Source of the DNA: Gammaproteobacteria bacterium
GTDB lineage: Bacteria; Pseudomonadota; Gammaproteobacteria; UBA6429; Thiohalophilaceae
DNA length: 64,000 bases
Assembly: GCA_016125505.1 (NCBI GenBank)
Contig: WGLP01000010.1
Span: 62,001 to 126,000 of the forward strand
Direction of reading: 5' to 3'
Shown here: in pieces, positions 15,664-23,152 of the stretch
Layout: every line of letters begins with the position of its first letter
How positions within the stretch are numbered: the first letter of the stretch is position 1
Translations under genes and position numbers: made by a program
Notes under the pieces: generated by a model
What the model saw: only the letters and a program-made list of their open reading frames with translations
The model's database searches: none
What the model was told of the DNA's origin: nothing

Positions 15664-16161
15664 TTGTCTTCCTTTTATAAACTCGTCACAGCAGGGGTAG
15701 CATTATTGCTACCCCTTATTGTGTCTGCTGAATCTCTGGTACCTGAACCGCCAGAAGCAGCAAAAAAGTACAACGAAAAGACCCTGTGTGTGGAACCTGT
15801 GCCGGATATGCGGCGCAATCACATGAAATACCTGCTTCACCACCGTACAGAAGCCCTGCGTGAAGGCGTGCGTACCAAGCAATTCAGCCTGAAGGAATGT
15901 ATTGATTGTCACAATGCACCAAGCTCCAAAGATGGCAAGGTTGCCAGCATTGAGTCAAAAGATCATTTCTGTAATACCTGCCACAGCTATGCAGCGGTAA
16001 AAATCGACTGTTTCGAGTGCCATTCCGACAAGCCGGCGAATACACAATACCGTCATGCCTTGTCCGGCATGAAAATTCCTGAGCATAAATTTGGTGAAAA
16101 TCAGACGCTGAACGGTAAAACGCTCGACGTGTTGGCAGAGAAAGAGGAACGTCAGCAATGA
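15664..16161 (+). CDS. dsrJ: DsrJ, periplasmic triheme cytochrome c
   Basis: DsrJ is the heme c subunit of DsrMKJOP. Three heme sites are visible: CIDCH (79-83), CNTCH (103-107) and CFECH (116-120). The N-terminus has a membrane-targeting segment (about residues 5-22), possibly uncleaved. The best start is a TTG at 15664, with GAGGAG seven bases upstream; no ATG or GTG fits before the signal segment. The stop overlaps the dsrO start by four bases, so translation is coupled. Confidence 0.95.
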   Translation: MSSFYKLVTAGVALLLPLIVSAESLVPEPPEAAKKYNEKTLCVEPVPDMRRNHMKYLLHHRTEALREGVRTKQFSLKECIDCHNAPSSKDGKVASIESKDHFCNTCHSYAAVKIDCFECHSDKPANTQYRHALSGMKIPEHKFGENQTLNGKTLDVLAEKEERQQ

Positions 16162-16907
16162 ATACGGATAACAATATAGACAAATACCGTAGACAGTTTT
16201 TGGCCTCCGCAACCGCTGTTGCCGGTCTGGCTATCGCCCCAGGTGTCATTCTGAATCAGGTCGCCCATGCGAAACCACTGGATCAACCTGCTTCCAGTAA
16301 AAATCGGTGGGGCATGCTCATCGATGTAAACAAATGCGCGACCGGTTGCGACGACTGCGTAAAAGCCTGTAATACCGAGAACGGTATTACCGGAATGGGT
16401 AGACCCACGACAGATCCCCAATGGATTCGTAAGGTCAAGCTCACTGACAAACAGACAGGCTATGTGCAATCCCTGCCGTTCATGTGTCAGCATTGCGAAA
16501 CACCACCTTGCGTGGATGTCTGCCCGACCGGCGCCTCCATGAAGCGTGAAGATGGTATCGTACTGGTCGACAAGCACATCTGTATCGGTTGCCGTTATTG
16601 CATGATGGCCTGCCCATATAAAGCGCGTTCTTTCGTGCACGAGCCGCTTACGGATCAAATCTACCCGCGCGGTAAAGGTACGGTAGAAAGCTGCACCATG
16701 TGCGTACAGCGTATCGATGATCCGAATGGTCCGCGTGACCCGGCCTGTGTGGAAGCCTGCAACGCAAGCGGCCACAAGGCAATGTGGTTTGGCGATCTTA
16801 AGGATCCGGAAAGTGAAATTTCCAAGCGCTTGAAGCAATATGGCGGTGTACAGATTCGTGCCGATCTGGAGCTGAACACCGGCGTCCGTTATCAGAACCT
16901 GGATTAA
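16158..16907 (+). CDS. dsrO: DsrO, periplasmic iron-sulfur subunit
   Basis: DsrO is a Tat-exported ferredoxin-like protein that works with DsrP and DsrJ in the membrane complex. A twin-arginine signal is clear (YRRQFLAS, residues 10-17, then a hydrophobic stretch ending at AHA). Four iron-sulfur motifs follow: CATGCDDCVKAC, CQHCETPPCVDVC, CIGCRYCMMAC, and CTMC with a later CVEAC. The 249-residue size fits the family. The gene overlaps dsrJ by ATGA, and dsrP follows 8 bp later. Confidence 0.96.
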   Translation: MNTDNNIDKYRRQFLASATAVAGLAIAPGVILNQVAHAKPLDQPASSKNRWGMLIDVNKCATGCDDCVKACNTENGITGMGRPTTDPQWIRKVKLTDKQTGYVQSLPFMCQHCETPPCVDVCPTGASMKREDGIVLVDKHICIGCRYCMMACPYKARSFVHEPLTDQIYPRGKGTVESCTMCVQRIDDPNGPRDPACVEACNASGHKAMWFGDLKDPESEISKRLKQYGGVQIRADLELNTGVRYQNLD

Positions 16908-16915
16908 CGTAAAAA

Positions 16916-18145
16916 ATGAAAAAACCACGCTATCTTGAACTTGAAGGTCGAAGCACCGGCTTCTTTGTACTCCTTGCCATTCTGCTGGCATTCATCGCTA
17001 CTGGTGCCGGGGCCTTTCTCTATATGGAACACAACGGTCACTGGGTGACCGGCATGAACAACCAGATTGTCTGGGGCATGCCGCACGTGTTTGCCGTATT
17101 TTTGATCGTGGCGGCATCCGGCGCACTGAACATCGCCTCGATTTCCTCGGTATTTAACCGCAAGCTCTACAAACCTCTCGCCCCGCTGTCGGCCATATTG
17201 GCCGTTGCATTGCTGCTGGGTGGCTTGTTGATTCTCGTACTCGATTTGGGCAGGCCGGAACGTCTTATCATTGCCATGACCTATTACAATCCCAAATCAA
17301 TTTTTGCCTGGAATATCCTTTTATACAACGGATTCTTCGCCATTGTACTGGTCTATTTGTGGATGATGTTAGAGCGCCGCTTTAACAAGTACAGTTCGAT
17401 TGCCGGGATGTTTGCATTTCTCTGGCGTCTGATCCTGACCACCGGTACCGGTTCCATCTTTGGTTTCCTGGTGGCGCGTTCGTCATTTGATTCCGCTATC
17501 CTGGCACCCTCATTCGTTGTGTTCAGCTTCGCCTATGGTCTGGCCATCTTTGCCCTCATCGTCATGGCCGCCTACAGCTGGACCGGCCGCACATTAGGTG
17601 ATGCGCTTGTAAAACGGATGCGGACGCTGTTAGGTGTCTTTGTCGCGGGCAGCCTGTACTTTGTTGTGGTGTTTCACCTCACCAACCTGTATTTCACCAA
17701 GGAACATGGCTTTGAGAAATTTATCCTGGCGGGTGACACCTATTTCACCAAACTGTTCTGGTATGGCGAGATCCTGGTTGGAGGCATCATTCCCCTCTTC
17801 CTGGTTTTCTTCAAAGGTTGCAATACTCGCCGCTCACTGATCGTTGCCTCCATCCTGGTAATCCTTGGCGGCTTCGCTCAGATGTTTGTTACCATTATCG
17901 GTGGACAAGCCTATCCGTTACCGATTTTCCCGGGCAAAATCGTGGAAAGTACGTTTTACGATGGCATTGTGAACCTGTATACGCCCAGCCTCCCCGAAAT
18001 CCTGTTGGGCCTGGGTGGTGTAGCCGTCGCCATCTTTGTCGTTATCTTTGCCATGAAGAATCTTCGCCTGCTGCCAGAAAGTCTGGCTGACGAGGAGATC
18101 GATCCGCACTACAGCCCTGCTGCTGAAGCTAAATCGGCAGCTTGA
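16916..18145 (+). CDS. dsrP: DsrP, NrfD-like membrane subunit
   Basis: DsrP (409 residues) is an NrfD-family quinone-interacting membrane protein with about ten membrane segments spread from residue 15 to residue 388 and a charged cytoplasmic tail. It partners DsrO. No clear ribosome site lies before the ATG, which follows the dsrO stop by 8 bp, so translation is probably coupled to dsrO. A strong hairpin directly follows the stop. Confidence 0.94.
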   Translation: MKKPRYLELEGRSTGFFVLLAILLAFIATGAGAFLYMEHNGHWVTGMNNQIVWGMPHVFAVFLIVAASGALNIASISSVFNRKLYKPLAPLSAILAVALLLGGLLILVLDLGRPERLIIAMTYYNPKSIFAWNILLYNGFFAIVLVYLWMMLERRFNKYSSIAGMFAFLWRLILTTGTGSIFGFLVARSSFDSAILAPSFVVFSFAYGLAIFALIVMAAYSWTGRTLGDALVKRMRTLLGVFVAGSLYFVVVFHLTNLYFTKEHGFEKFILAGDTYFTKLFWYGEILVGGIIPLFLVFFKGCNTRRSLIVASILVILGGFAQMFVTIIGGQAYPLPIFPGKIVESTFYDGIVNLYTPSLPEILLGLGGVAVAIFVVIFAMKNLRLLPESLADEEIDPHYSPAAEAKSAA

Positions 18146-18153
18146 TTGCCGGC

Positions 18154-18183
18154 GGGCGGAGATAACAAACGTTATCTCCGCCC
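18154..18183. terminator. Very strong hairpin between dsrP and dsrN
   Basis: GGGCGGAGATAAC (18154-18166) and its exact complement (18171-18183) form a 13-pair stem with an AAAC loop, 8 bp after dsrP. No T-run follows, so it may stabilise the 3' end of the dsrM-P message or act as a weak terminator before dsrNR. Confidence 0.7.
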
Positions 18184-18201
18184 CTCTATCGCATTTCATA
18201 A

Positions 18202-19623
18202 ATGGACGCGAAATATATGTCGCGCATTTTTATTTCTGCCGCCCATAAATCTTCAGGCAAAACGACACTAAGTATCGGCCTTTGCGCCGCTTTGAACCAG
18301 CAAGGACTCAAAGTCCAGCCGTTCAAGAAAGGTCCTGACTATATTGATCCGATGTGGTTGAGCCTGGCGGCAGAACGTTCCTGTCACAACCTCGATTTCT
18401 ACACCATGTCTCACGATGAAATCGTTTCAAGATTCTGTGAGTATGCGAACCCTGCGGATATCAGTCTCATTGAGGGAAATAAAGGTCTGTACGATGGACT
18501 GGATTTGGATGGAAGTAACAGCAATGCCGCATTGAGCAAACTCTTACATGCACCTGTCATCCTTGTTATTGATGCGCGAGGCATGACTCGGGGTATAGCG
18601 CCGCTCATCCTGGGTTATCAACAATTCGATAAAGACGTCAACATCGCCGGTGTGATTCTCAATCAATTGGGGGGACGTCGGCATGAGCAAAAACTGCGGG
18701 CAGTTATCGAACACTATACGGATGTCCCCGTCGTAGGCGCAGTACACCGTGATCCAAGTCTGGAAATTATCGAGCGCCACCTTGGCCTGATGCCCTCAAA
18801 TGAATCCAGTACTGCCCGGGAGAAAATCTTGCAACTGGGTCGGGCCATTACTGACCAGGTCGACCTCAATAAAGTCATGCAGATCGCACAATCTGCAGGT
18901 CCTATTCCTGGACAAGCGGATGAAGTAATCGATGAAGTATCATCCCAGCAAGACATACGCATCGGTATTGCGCGTGACGCCGCCTTTGGGTTTTACTACC
19001 CTGACGATCTCGAGGCTTTTACACGATCCGGTGCGCAATTGATCTTCTTCGACACGCTCGCGGACACACAGCTCCCGGAAATCGATGGACTCTTTATCGG
19101 TGGCGGTTTCCCTGAGACGCAAATGCGACGATTGGAGCAAAACGAGAAAATGCGGCATAGTATTCATCACGCCATCGAAAATGGGTTACCCTGTTACGCA
19201 GAATGTGGCGGCTTGATGTATCTTGCGCGTAGTATCCAGTGGCAAGGCCAACAGCATCAGATGGTCGGGATCTTACCCGGTGACGTTGTCATGCATGAGC
19301 GCCCGCAAGGTCGCGGTTATATCAGGCTGCATCCGACAACAAATTCACTCTGGCCTATCAATGCGGATAGTGACCAGGAAATTTGCGGGCATGAGTTTCA
19401 CTACTCTGCCCTTGAAAACCTGCCGGATAACCTGATCTATGCCTTTGATGTCAAAAGAGGCACCGGCATCGACGGTAAGCATGACGGCATTGTGTACAAA
19501 AACCTGTTGGCCAACTACGCCCATTTACGCAATACCCGGCAAAGCCCCTGGGTACACGGCTTTGTCAATTATGTCCGACAATGCAAAATAATGATGAATG
19601 ACGTAAGACGAGGTGAATCATGA
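18202..19623 (+). CDS. dsrN: DsrN, siroheme amidase (CobB/CbiA family)
   Basis: DsrN resembles cobyrinic acid a,c-diamide synthase and is thought to amidate siroheme to the siro-amide cofactor of DsrAB, using glutamine and ATP. The protein is 473 residues from the ATG at 18202, or 468 from the ATG at 18217; neither has a strong ribosome site. The P-loop-like HKSSGKTTLSIGL is near the N-terminus, and the glutamine amidotransferase part has FIGGGFPE and the nucleophile in CYAECGGLMYL. The stop overlaps dsrR by ATGA. Confidence 0.94.
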   Translation: MDAKYMSRIFISAAHKSSGKTTLSIGLCAALNQQGLKVQPFKKGPDYIDPMWLSLAAERSCHNLDFYTMSHDEIVSRFCEYANPADISLIEGNKGLYDGLDLDGSNSNAALSKLLHAPVILVIDARGMTRGIAPLILGYQQFDKDVNIAGVILNQLGGRRHEQKLRAVIEHYTDVPVVGAVHRDPSLEIIERHLGLMPSNESSTAREKILQLGRAITDQVDLNKVMQIAQSAGPIPGQADEVIDEVSSQQDIRIGIARDAAFGFYYPDDLEAFTRSGAQLIFFDTLADTQLPEIDGLFIGGGFPETQMRRLEQNEKMRHSIHHAIENGLPCYAECGGLMYLARSIQWQGQQHQMVGILPGDVVMHERPQGRGYIRLHPTTNSLWPINADSDQEICGHEFHYSALENLPDNLIYAFDVKRGTGIDGKHDGIVYKNLLANYAHLRNTRQSPWVHGFVNYVRQCKIMMNDVRRGES

Positions 19624-19934
19624 TCACAGTGACACAAGAAGCAGCGCGGCAGATTCGCGAATCTGCCCGGCAGGGTAACGCTGAGGGACTCCCCCTTCGC
19701 ATCGCGGCACAGCGCGAGGACGATGGCGCCATCCATTACGCCATGGGTTTCGCGGATGATGAACATGAAGAGGATCTGCATTTCAATTCGGAAGGTGTCG
19801 AGATCCTTGTTTCCCCCCTGAGCCTGCATTTATTGGACAACACCATTATCGATTTCGTGGAACTGGATTCGGGTGAGAAAAACTTCATCTTCAAAAATCC
19901 CAACGACCCACACTATCGTCCAGCAAGCGGCTAA
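19620..19934 (+). CDS. dsrR: DsrR, cysteine-free IscA-like protein
   Basis: DsrR has the A-type iron-sulfur carrier (IscA) fold but, as in Allochromatium, none of the three cluster cysteines: this 104-residue protein contains no cysteine, and the IscA tail is replaced by NPNDPHYRPASG. In Allochromatium it is needed for full sulfur oxidation and was proposed to affect translation of dsr genes. It is coupled to dsrN by an ATGA overlap. It is the last canonical dsr gene recognised here. Confidence 0.94.
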   Translation: MITVTQEAARQIRESARQGNAEGLPLRIAAQREDDGAIHYAMGFADDEHEEDLHFNSEGVEILVSPLSLHLLDNTIIDFVELDSGEKNFIFKNPNDPHYRPASG

Positions 19935-19979
19935 TTTTTTGTTATTATTCAACAAGTTAATAAATTTCGCCCATGTTGC

Positions 19980-20026
19980 TTGACAGTCAATGGTAAACTG
20001 TCGGGTATTAACCACACAGTTAATAC
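19980..20026 (+). promoter_or_regulatory. Possible promoter with 22-bp operator-like dyad before the sensor kinase
   Basis: TTGACA (19980-19985) is a perfect -35 box, but the best -10 candidates (GGTATT, TATTAA) are weak. Just downstream, GTATTAAC (20005-20012) and its exact complement GTTAATAC (20019-20026) flank CACACA. The dyad would cover the -10 region and ends 23 bp before the kinase ATG, an arrangement typical of repressor sites. Confidence 0.5.
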
Positions 20027-20049
20027 ATAGCGAACGACGCGAAGACACG

Positions 20050-21672
20050 ATGCCGCACATTCAAATTCAGGAACAGCTAGCGCAAACACGGCGGATGACG
20101 ACAAGCCCGTATCTGTTTATAGGGGGCGTTATTGCCTTATTGTTGCTGGCCGGCATTGGTCTTTGGCAGGCCTGGCTGCTGAAAAGCCTGATCATGGCGC
20201 TAGCCATATCCGCATTACTCCTGGTGAGTTTCTCGATTGCCGTCATTTCGTACCGGATGCTCAGTTCGCAATCGCATACGCCGTTACAGACGATTCAACA
20301 CTGGGCGCATCAGCTTCGCAGTGGTCAGCTCGACGCACGGCTGGAAATGGACTTGCCGGATGGATTTGCCGGATTGAATGACGACATTAACCAGATCAGC
20401 GATCGATTACAGTTGCTGTCGGAAGACATGCAGAACCAGGTCCGCACCCAGACACAATTTATTGCGCAAAAAACACGTTCGCTGGAAATTATTTATGATG
20501 TCGCCGCGAGCATCAACGTTTCGCGGGATCTCGACGACCTGTTAACCCGCTTTCTGCACACACTCAAAGAAGTTGTGAATGCGCGCGCCGCCGTCGTGCG
20601 GCTGGTTACCGAAGACTCGCAGATGCGTCTGGTCGCCAGCACGGGGCTGAACGATGAAGTCATCAGTCGCGAACAACTTCTGCCCGCTGCTACGTGTTTA
20701 TGTGGCAGTGCCTATGACAAAGGCACCGTCCAGTACGAGCCGGATATTCGCAAATGCGACAAGATCATCGGGCACTCATTTTTTAATGACGATAACGTCG
20801 GCATGATTGCCGTGCCGTTACAGTACCGTGACCGGACGCTGGGTGTGTACAACCTCTTTGTCGACAAGTCCATGATGGCTTACGCCGAGGAGATCAATGA
20901 TCTGCTGACCAGTATCGGCCGTCACCTGGGGATGGCTATTGACAAGGCCAGACTGGATGACGAAACCAACCGGCTGTCCATCATGGAAGAACGAACCCGA
21001 CTCGCGCACGAACTGCATGACTCCCTCGCGCAAACGCTGGCAAGCCTGCGTTTTCAGGTCCGCGTCCTCGATGAAAACCTGCGGCTGGGCGAGGAACCCG
21101 CGGTCTGGCATGAACTGGAAAAGATCGAAAACAACCTTGATGAGGCATACGCAGAATTACGCGAGCTTATTACCCACTTCCGCGCACCGATAGATAAACG
21201 CGGACTCGTCCCCGGCGTCCAGTACCTGGTAAATCGATTCCGCAACCAGACCGGCATTCATATCTATCTGCAACAGGAATGGAACATCATGCAACTGCCC
21301 GCCAGTTTCGAAGTGGAAGTGCTGCGGATCATCCAGGAAGCGCTGAATAATATTCGCAAACACAGTCAGGCGCAGAATGTACGTTTGCTGCTTCGGGCGA
21401 AACCACAGGGCGATCATCTCATTCTGATTGAAGACGACGGCATCGGGATTGATGCCAGCAAAAGCAACGATAAAAAACGTGACCACTATGGTTTGAATAT
21501 CATGGCGGAACGCACCAAGCGGATTAATGGTGACCTCAAGATCGAAAGCGAACCGGGTGAAGGAACACGTATCATTCTGACATTCAATTATGCCAATGTA
21601 ACAAACATGCCTAAGCCGACCGGCACGGAGAGCGTAAGAGTTACACTCCCTAGCAGACGAGCCGAATTATGA
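20050..21672 (+). CDS. NarX-like sensor histidine kinase without periplasmic sensor
   Basis: The 540-residue protein has two membrane segments close together (about 20-70) with almost no periplasmic loop, then a HAMP-like linker, a GAF domain (about 150-300), the HisKA_3 box AHELHDSLAQ with His323, and a HATPase domain ending LTFNYANV. The GAF contains a cysteine set, C216, C218 and C236, as in NarX-type central modules, which may sense redox state. E. coli NarX senses nitrate with a periplasmic helical domain that is missing here. An earlier ATG at 19990 is in frame but adds unlike sequence. It overlaps the regulator gene by ATGA. Confidence 0.88.
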   Translation: MPHIQIQEQLAQTRRMTTSPYLFIGGVIALLLLAGIGLWQAWLLKSLIMALAISALLLVSFSIAVISYRMLSSQSHTPLQTIQHWAHQLRSGQLDARLEMDLPDGFAGLNDDINQISDRLQLLSEDMQNQVRTQTQFIAQKTRSLEIIYDVAASINVSRDLDDLLTRFLHTLKEVVNARAAVVRLVTEDSQMRLVASTGLNDEVISREQLLPAATCLCGSAYDKGTVQYEPDIRKCDKIIGHSFFNDDNVGMIAVPLQYRDRTLGVYNLFVDKSMMAYAEEINDLLTSIGRHLGMAIDKARLDDETNRLSIMEERTRLAHELHDSLAQTLASLRFQVRVLDENLRLGEEPAVWHELEKIENNLDEAYAELRELITHFRAPIDKRGLVPGVQYLVNRFRNQTGIHIYLQQEWNIMQLPASFEVEVLRIIQEALNNIRKHSQAQNVRLLLRAKPQGDHLILIEDDGIGIDASKSNDKKRDHYGLNIMAERTKRINGDLKIESEPGEGTRIILTFNYANVTNMPKPTGTESVRVTLPSRRAEL

Positions 21673-22325
21673 GTTTACGCATTGTACTGATAGACGATCA
21701 CACCCTGTTTCGCGTTGGCCTTGAAGGTCTGCTGGAAAGCCGCGGTATCGAGATCGCGGCTTCCGTTGATAGCGGCGAAGACTGTGTCCAACTGGTAAAG
21801 GACAAACAACCCGATGTCGTGTTGCTGGATATGCGCATGCCCAATATCAACGGCCTGTCTGTCCTGAAAATCCTGAGAGAACACGAGCTCAATATGCCCA
21901 TCGTCATGCTTACTACCAGCACGGAAGAATCCGACTTGCTCGAATCCCTTCGCGCCGGTGCCCAGGGCTACCTGTTAAAAGACATGGAACCTGATGCGCT
22001 GGTAATTGCATTGCGTGATATTGTCGCCGGCAAGACAGTGGTTGCGCCGGATCTCGCGCCGGTACTGGCGCGTGCCGTGCAGGGTAAAAGTGAGGAACCG
22101 GAGCCTTCTATCAGTGGCCCGTTTGATGACCTCACGCCCCGTGAAACTGAAATTCTTGGCCTGCTGGCCGAAGGCCAGAGCAATAAGGCGATTGCCCGTA
22201 ACCTGGGCATTTCCGACGGTACCGTCAAACTGCATGTAAAGGCGATTCTGCGCAAACTGAGCGTCCATTCACGGGTTGAAGCCGCCGTCATGGCCGTAGA
22301 ACGCGGTCTTTCCAAAAATCATTAG
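21669..22325 (+). CDS. NarL-family response regulator
   Basis: The 218-residue protein has a receiver domain with the acidic pair in IDDHTLFRVG, the phosphorylation site in VVLLDMRMP (about Asp55) and the lysine in GYLLKD. A LuxR-type helix-turn-helix follows (LTPRETEILGLLAEGQSNKAIA, about 150-215). The gene overlaps its kinase by four bases. Its place right after dsrR suggests control of sulfur oxidation genes, but the sequence does not prove this. It is not NarL itself, since the paired kinase lacks a nitrate sensor. Confidence 0.9.
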   Translation: MSLRIVLIDDHTLFRVGLEGLLESRGIEIAASVDSGEDCVQLVKDKQPDVVLLDMRMPNINGLSVLKILREHELNMPIVMLTTSTEESDLLESLRAGAQGYLLKDMEPDALVIALRDIVAGKTVVAPDLAPVLARAVQGKSEEPEPSISGPFDDLTPRETEILGLLAEGQSNKAIARNLGISDGTVKLHVKAILRKLSVHSRVEAAVMAVERGLSKNH

Positions 22326-22345
22326 CCTGTTACCAAATCCGAGAT

Positions 22346-22807
22346 ATGAAGACTTTTTACCAGTTAGTTGAAGCCGCGCGCGCCAATGTTAAAGAACTCT
22401 TTCCCTGGGATCTTGTCGATCGCGTCCAGGCCAATGACATCCTCGTTATTGATATTCGCGAACCTTATGAATACGACGCGATGCATATTCAGGATTCGCT
22501 CAATGTGCCACGCGGCATATTGGAAACCGCCTGTGAGTATGACTTCGAGGAAACGGTGCCCGAACTGGTCGAGGCGCGGGATAAGGATGTGGTGCTCGTC
22601 TGTCGTTCAGGGAATCGCAGTATCTTCGCTGCGGAAGTCCTGCAACAAATGGGATATCAGAAAGTATATTCCCTGAAAACCGGTTTACGCGGCTGGAATG
22701 AATTTGAGCAGCCGCTGGTGGACAAGGATAATTACCCTGTCTCTATCGATGACGCCGACGACTATTTCACGGCGAAGGTTCACCCGGAACAACGCAAACC
22801 GGGTTAG
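22346..22807 (+). CDS. Rhodanese-domain sulfurtransferase, 153 aa
   Basis: A single rhodanese domain fills the protein: IDIREPYEYDAMHIQDSLNVPRG, then the active-site loop CRSGNRS (cysteine near residue 93) and LKTGLRGWNEF. Such proteins carry persulfide sulfur to acceptors, and in sulfur oxidisers rhodaneses feed TusA and DsrEFH. There is no signal peptide, so it is cytoplasmic. It begins 20 bp after the response regulator, probably in the same transcript, and is convergent with the S24-like gene, with one base between the stops. Confidence 0.9.
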   Translation: MKTFYQLVEAARANVKELFPWDLVDRVQANDILVIDIREPYEYDAMHIQDSLNVPRGILETACEYDFEETVPELVEARDKDVVLVCRSGNRSIFAAEVLQQMGYQKVYSLKTGLRGWNEFEQPLVDKDNYPVSIDDADDYFTAKVHPEQRKPG

Positions 22808-22808
22808 A

Positions 22809-23138
22809 TCACATCGACGTATATCGTTTGCGATCGGCGCGACGCCCGGTGTTGCCGGCCTGTTGCACGATAACACCCTGGATAGCCTCCAGGTCGATCT
22901 CCCGTTTCTCATGCTTGTAGTCATCATGCAGGGGCTGGATGAAATACCTGCCCTCTTCCTTGAGCAATTGCCTGAAGATATAACCATTCTCAACCATCGC
23001 CAGTACATAGCAGCCGTGCTCGATAACACCTGCCGGATCGATAATGATAATGCAGCCGCGTTTAAATTCCGGCTCCATACTATTGTCCGTTACCTGTAGT
23101 GCAAACGGTTCGCTCGAACCACATCCACCTAAATCCAT
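22809..23138 (-). CDS. S24-family peptidase-like protein lacking the catalytic lysine
   Basis: The 109-residue protein is a LexA/UmuD-type S24 fold without a DNA-binding domain. The serine site is present in DNSMEPEFKRG (Ser20). The family lysine, usually in a V-K-R-L strand, aligns with arginine in YIFRQLL, so proteolysis is doubtful. GAGGTGA precedes the ATG. It is 14 bp downstream of the divergent-strand neighbour's stop on the same strand as the ABC exporter, so the two may be cotranscribed. Its role is unknown; short S24 proteins may act as ligand- or protein-binding modules. Confidence 0.75.
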   Translation of the reverse strand: MDLGGCGSSEPFALQVTDNSMEPEFKRGCIIIIDPAGVIEHGCYVLAMVENGYIFRQLLKEEGRYFIQPLHDDYKHEKREIDLEAIQGVIVQQAGNTGRRADRKRYTSM

Positions 23139-23152
23139 AACTCACCTCGCTA

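Noticed and set aside
20005..20026. Dyad as a classical NarL 7-2-7 site
   Set aside because: The arms have the opposite orientation and a six-base spacer, unlike the NarL heptamer arrangement.
20050..22325. Nitrate/nitrite sensing NarX-NarL
   Set aside because: The kinase lacks the periplasmic nitrate-binding domain, and no nitrate reductase genes are nearby.
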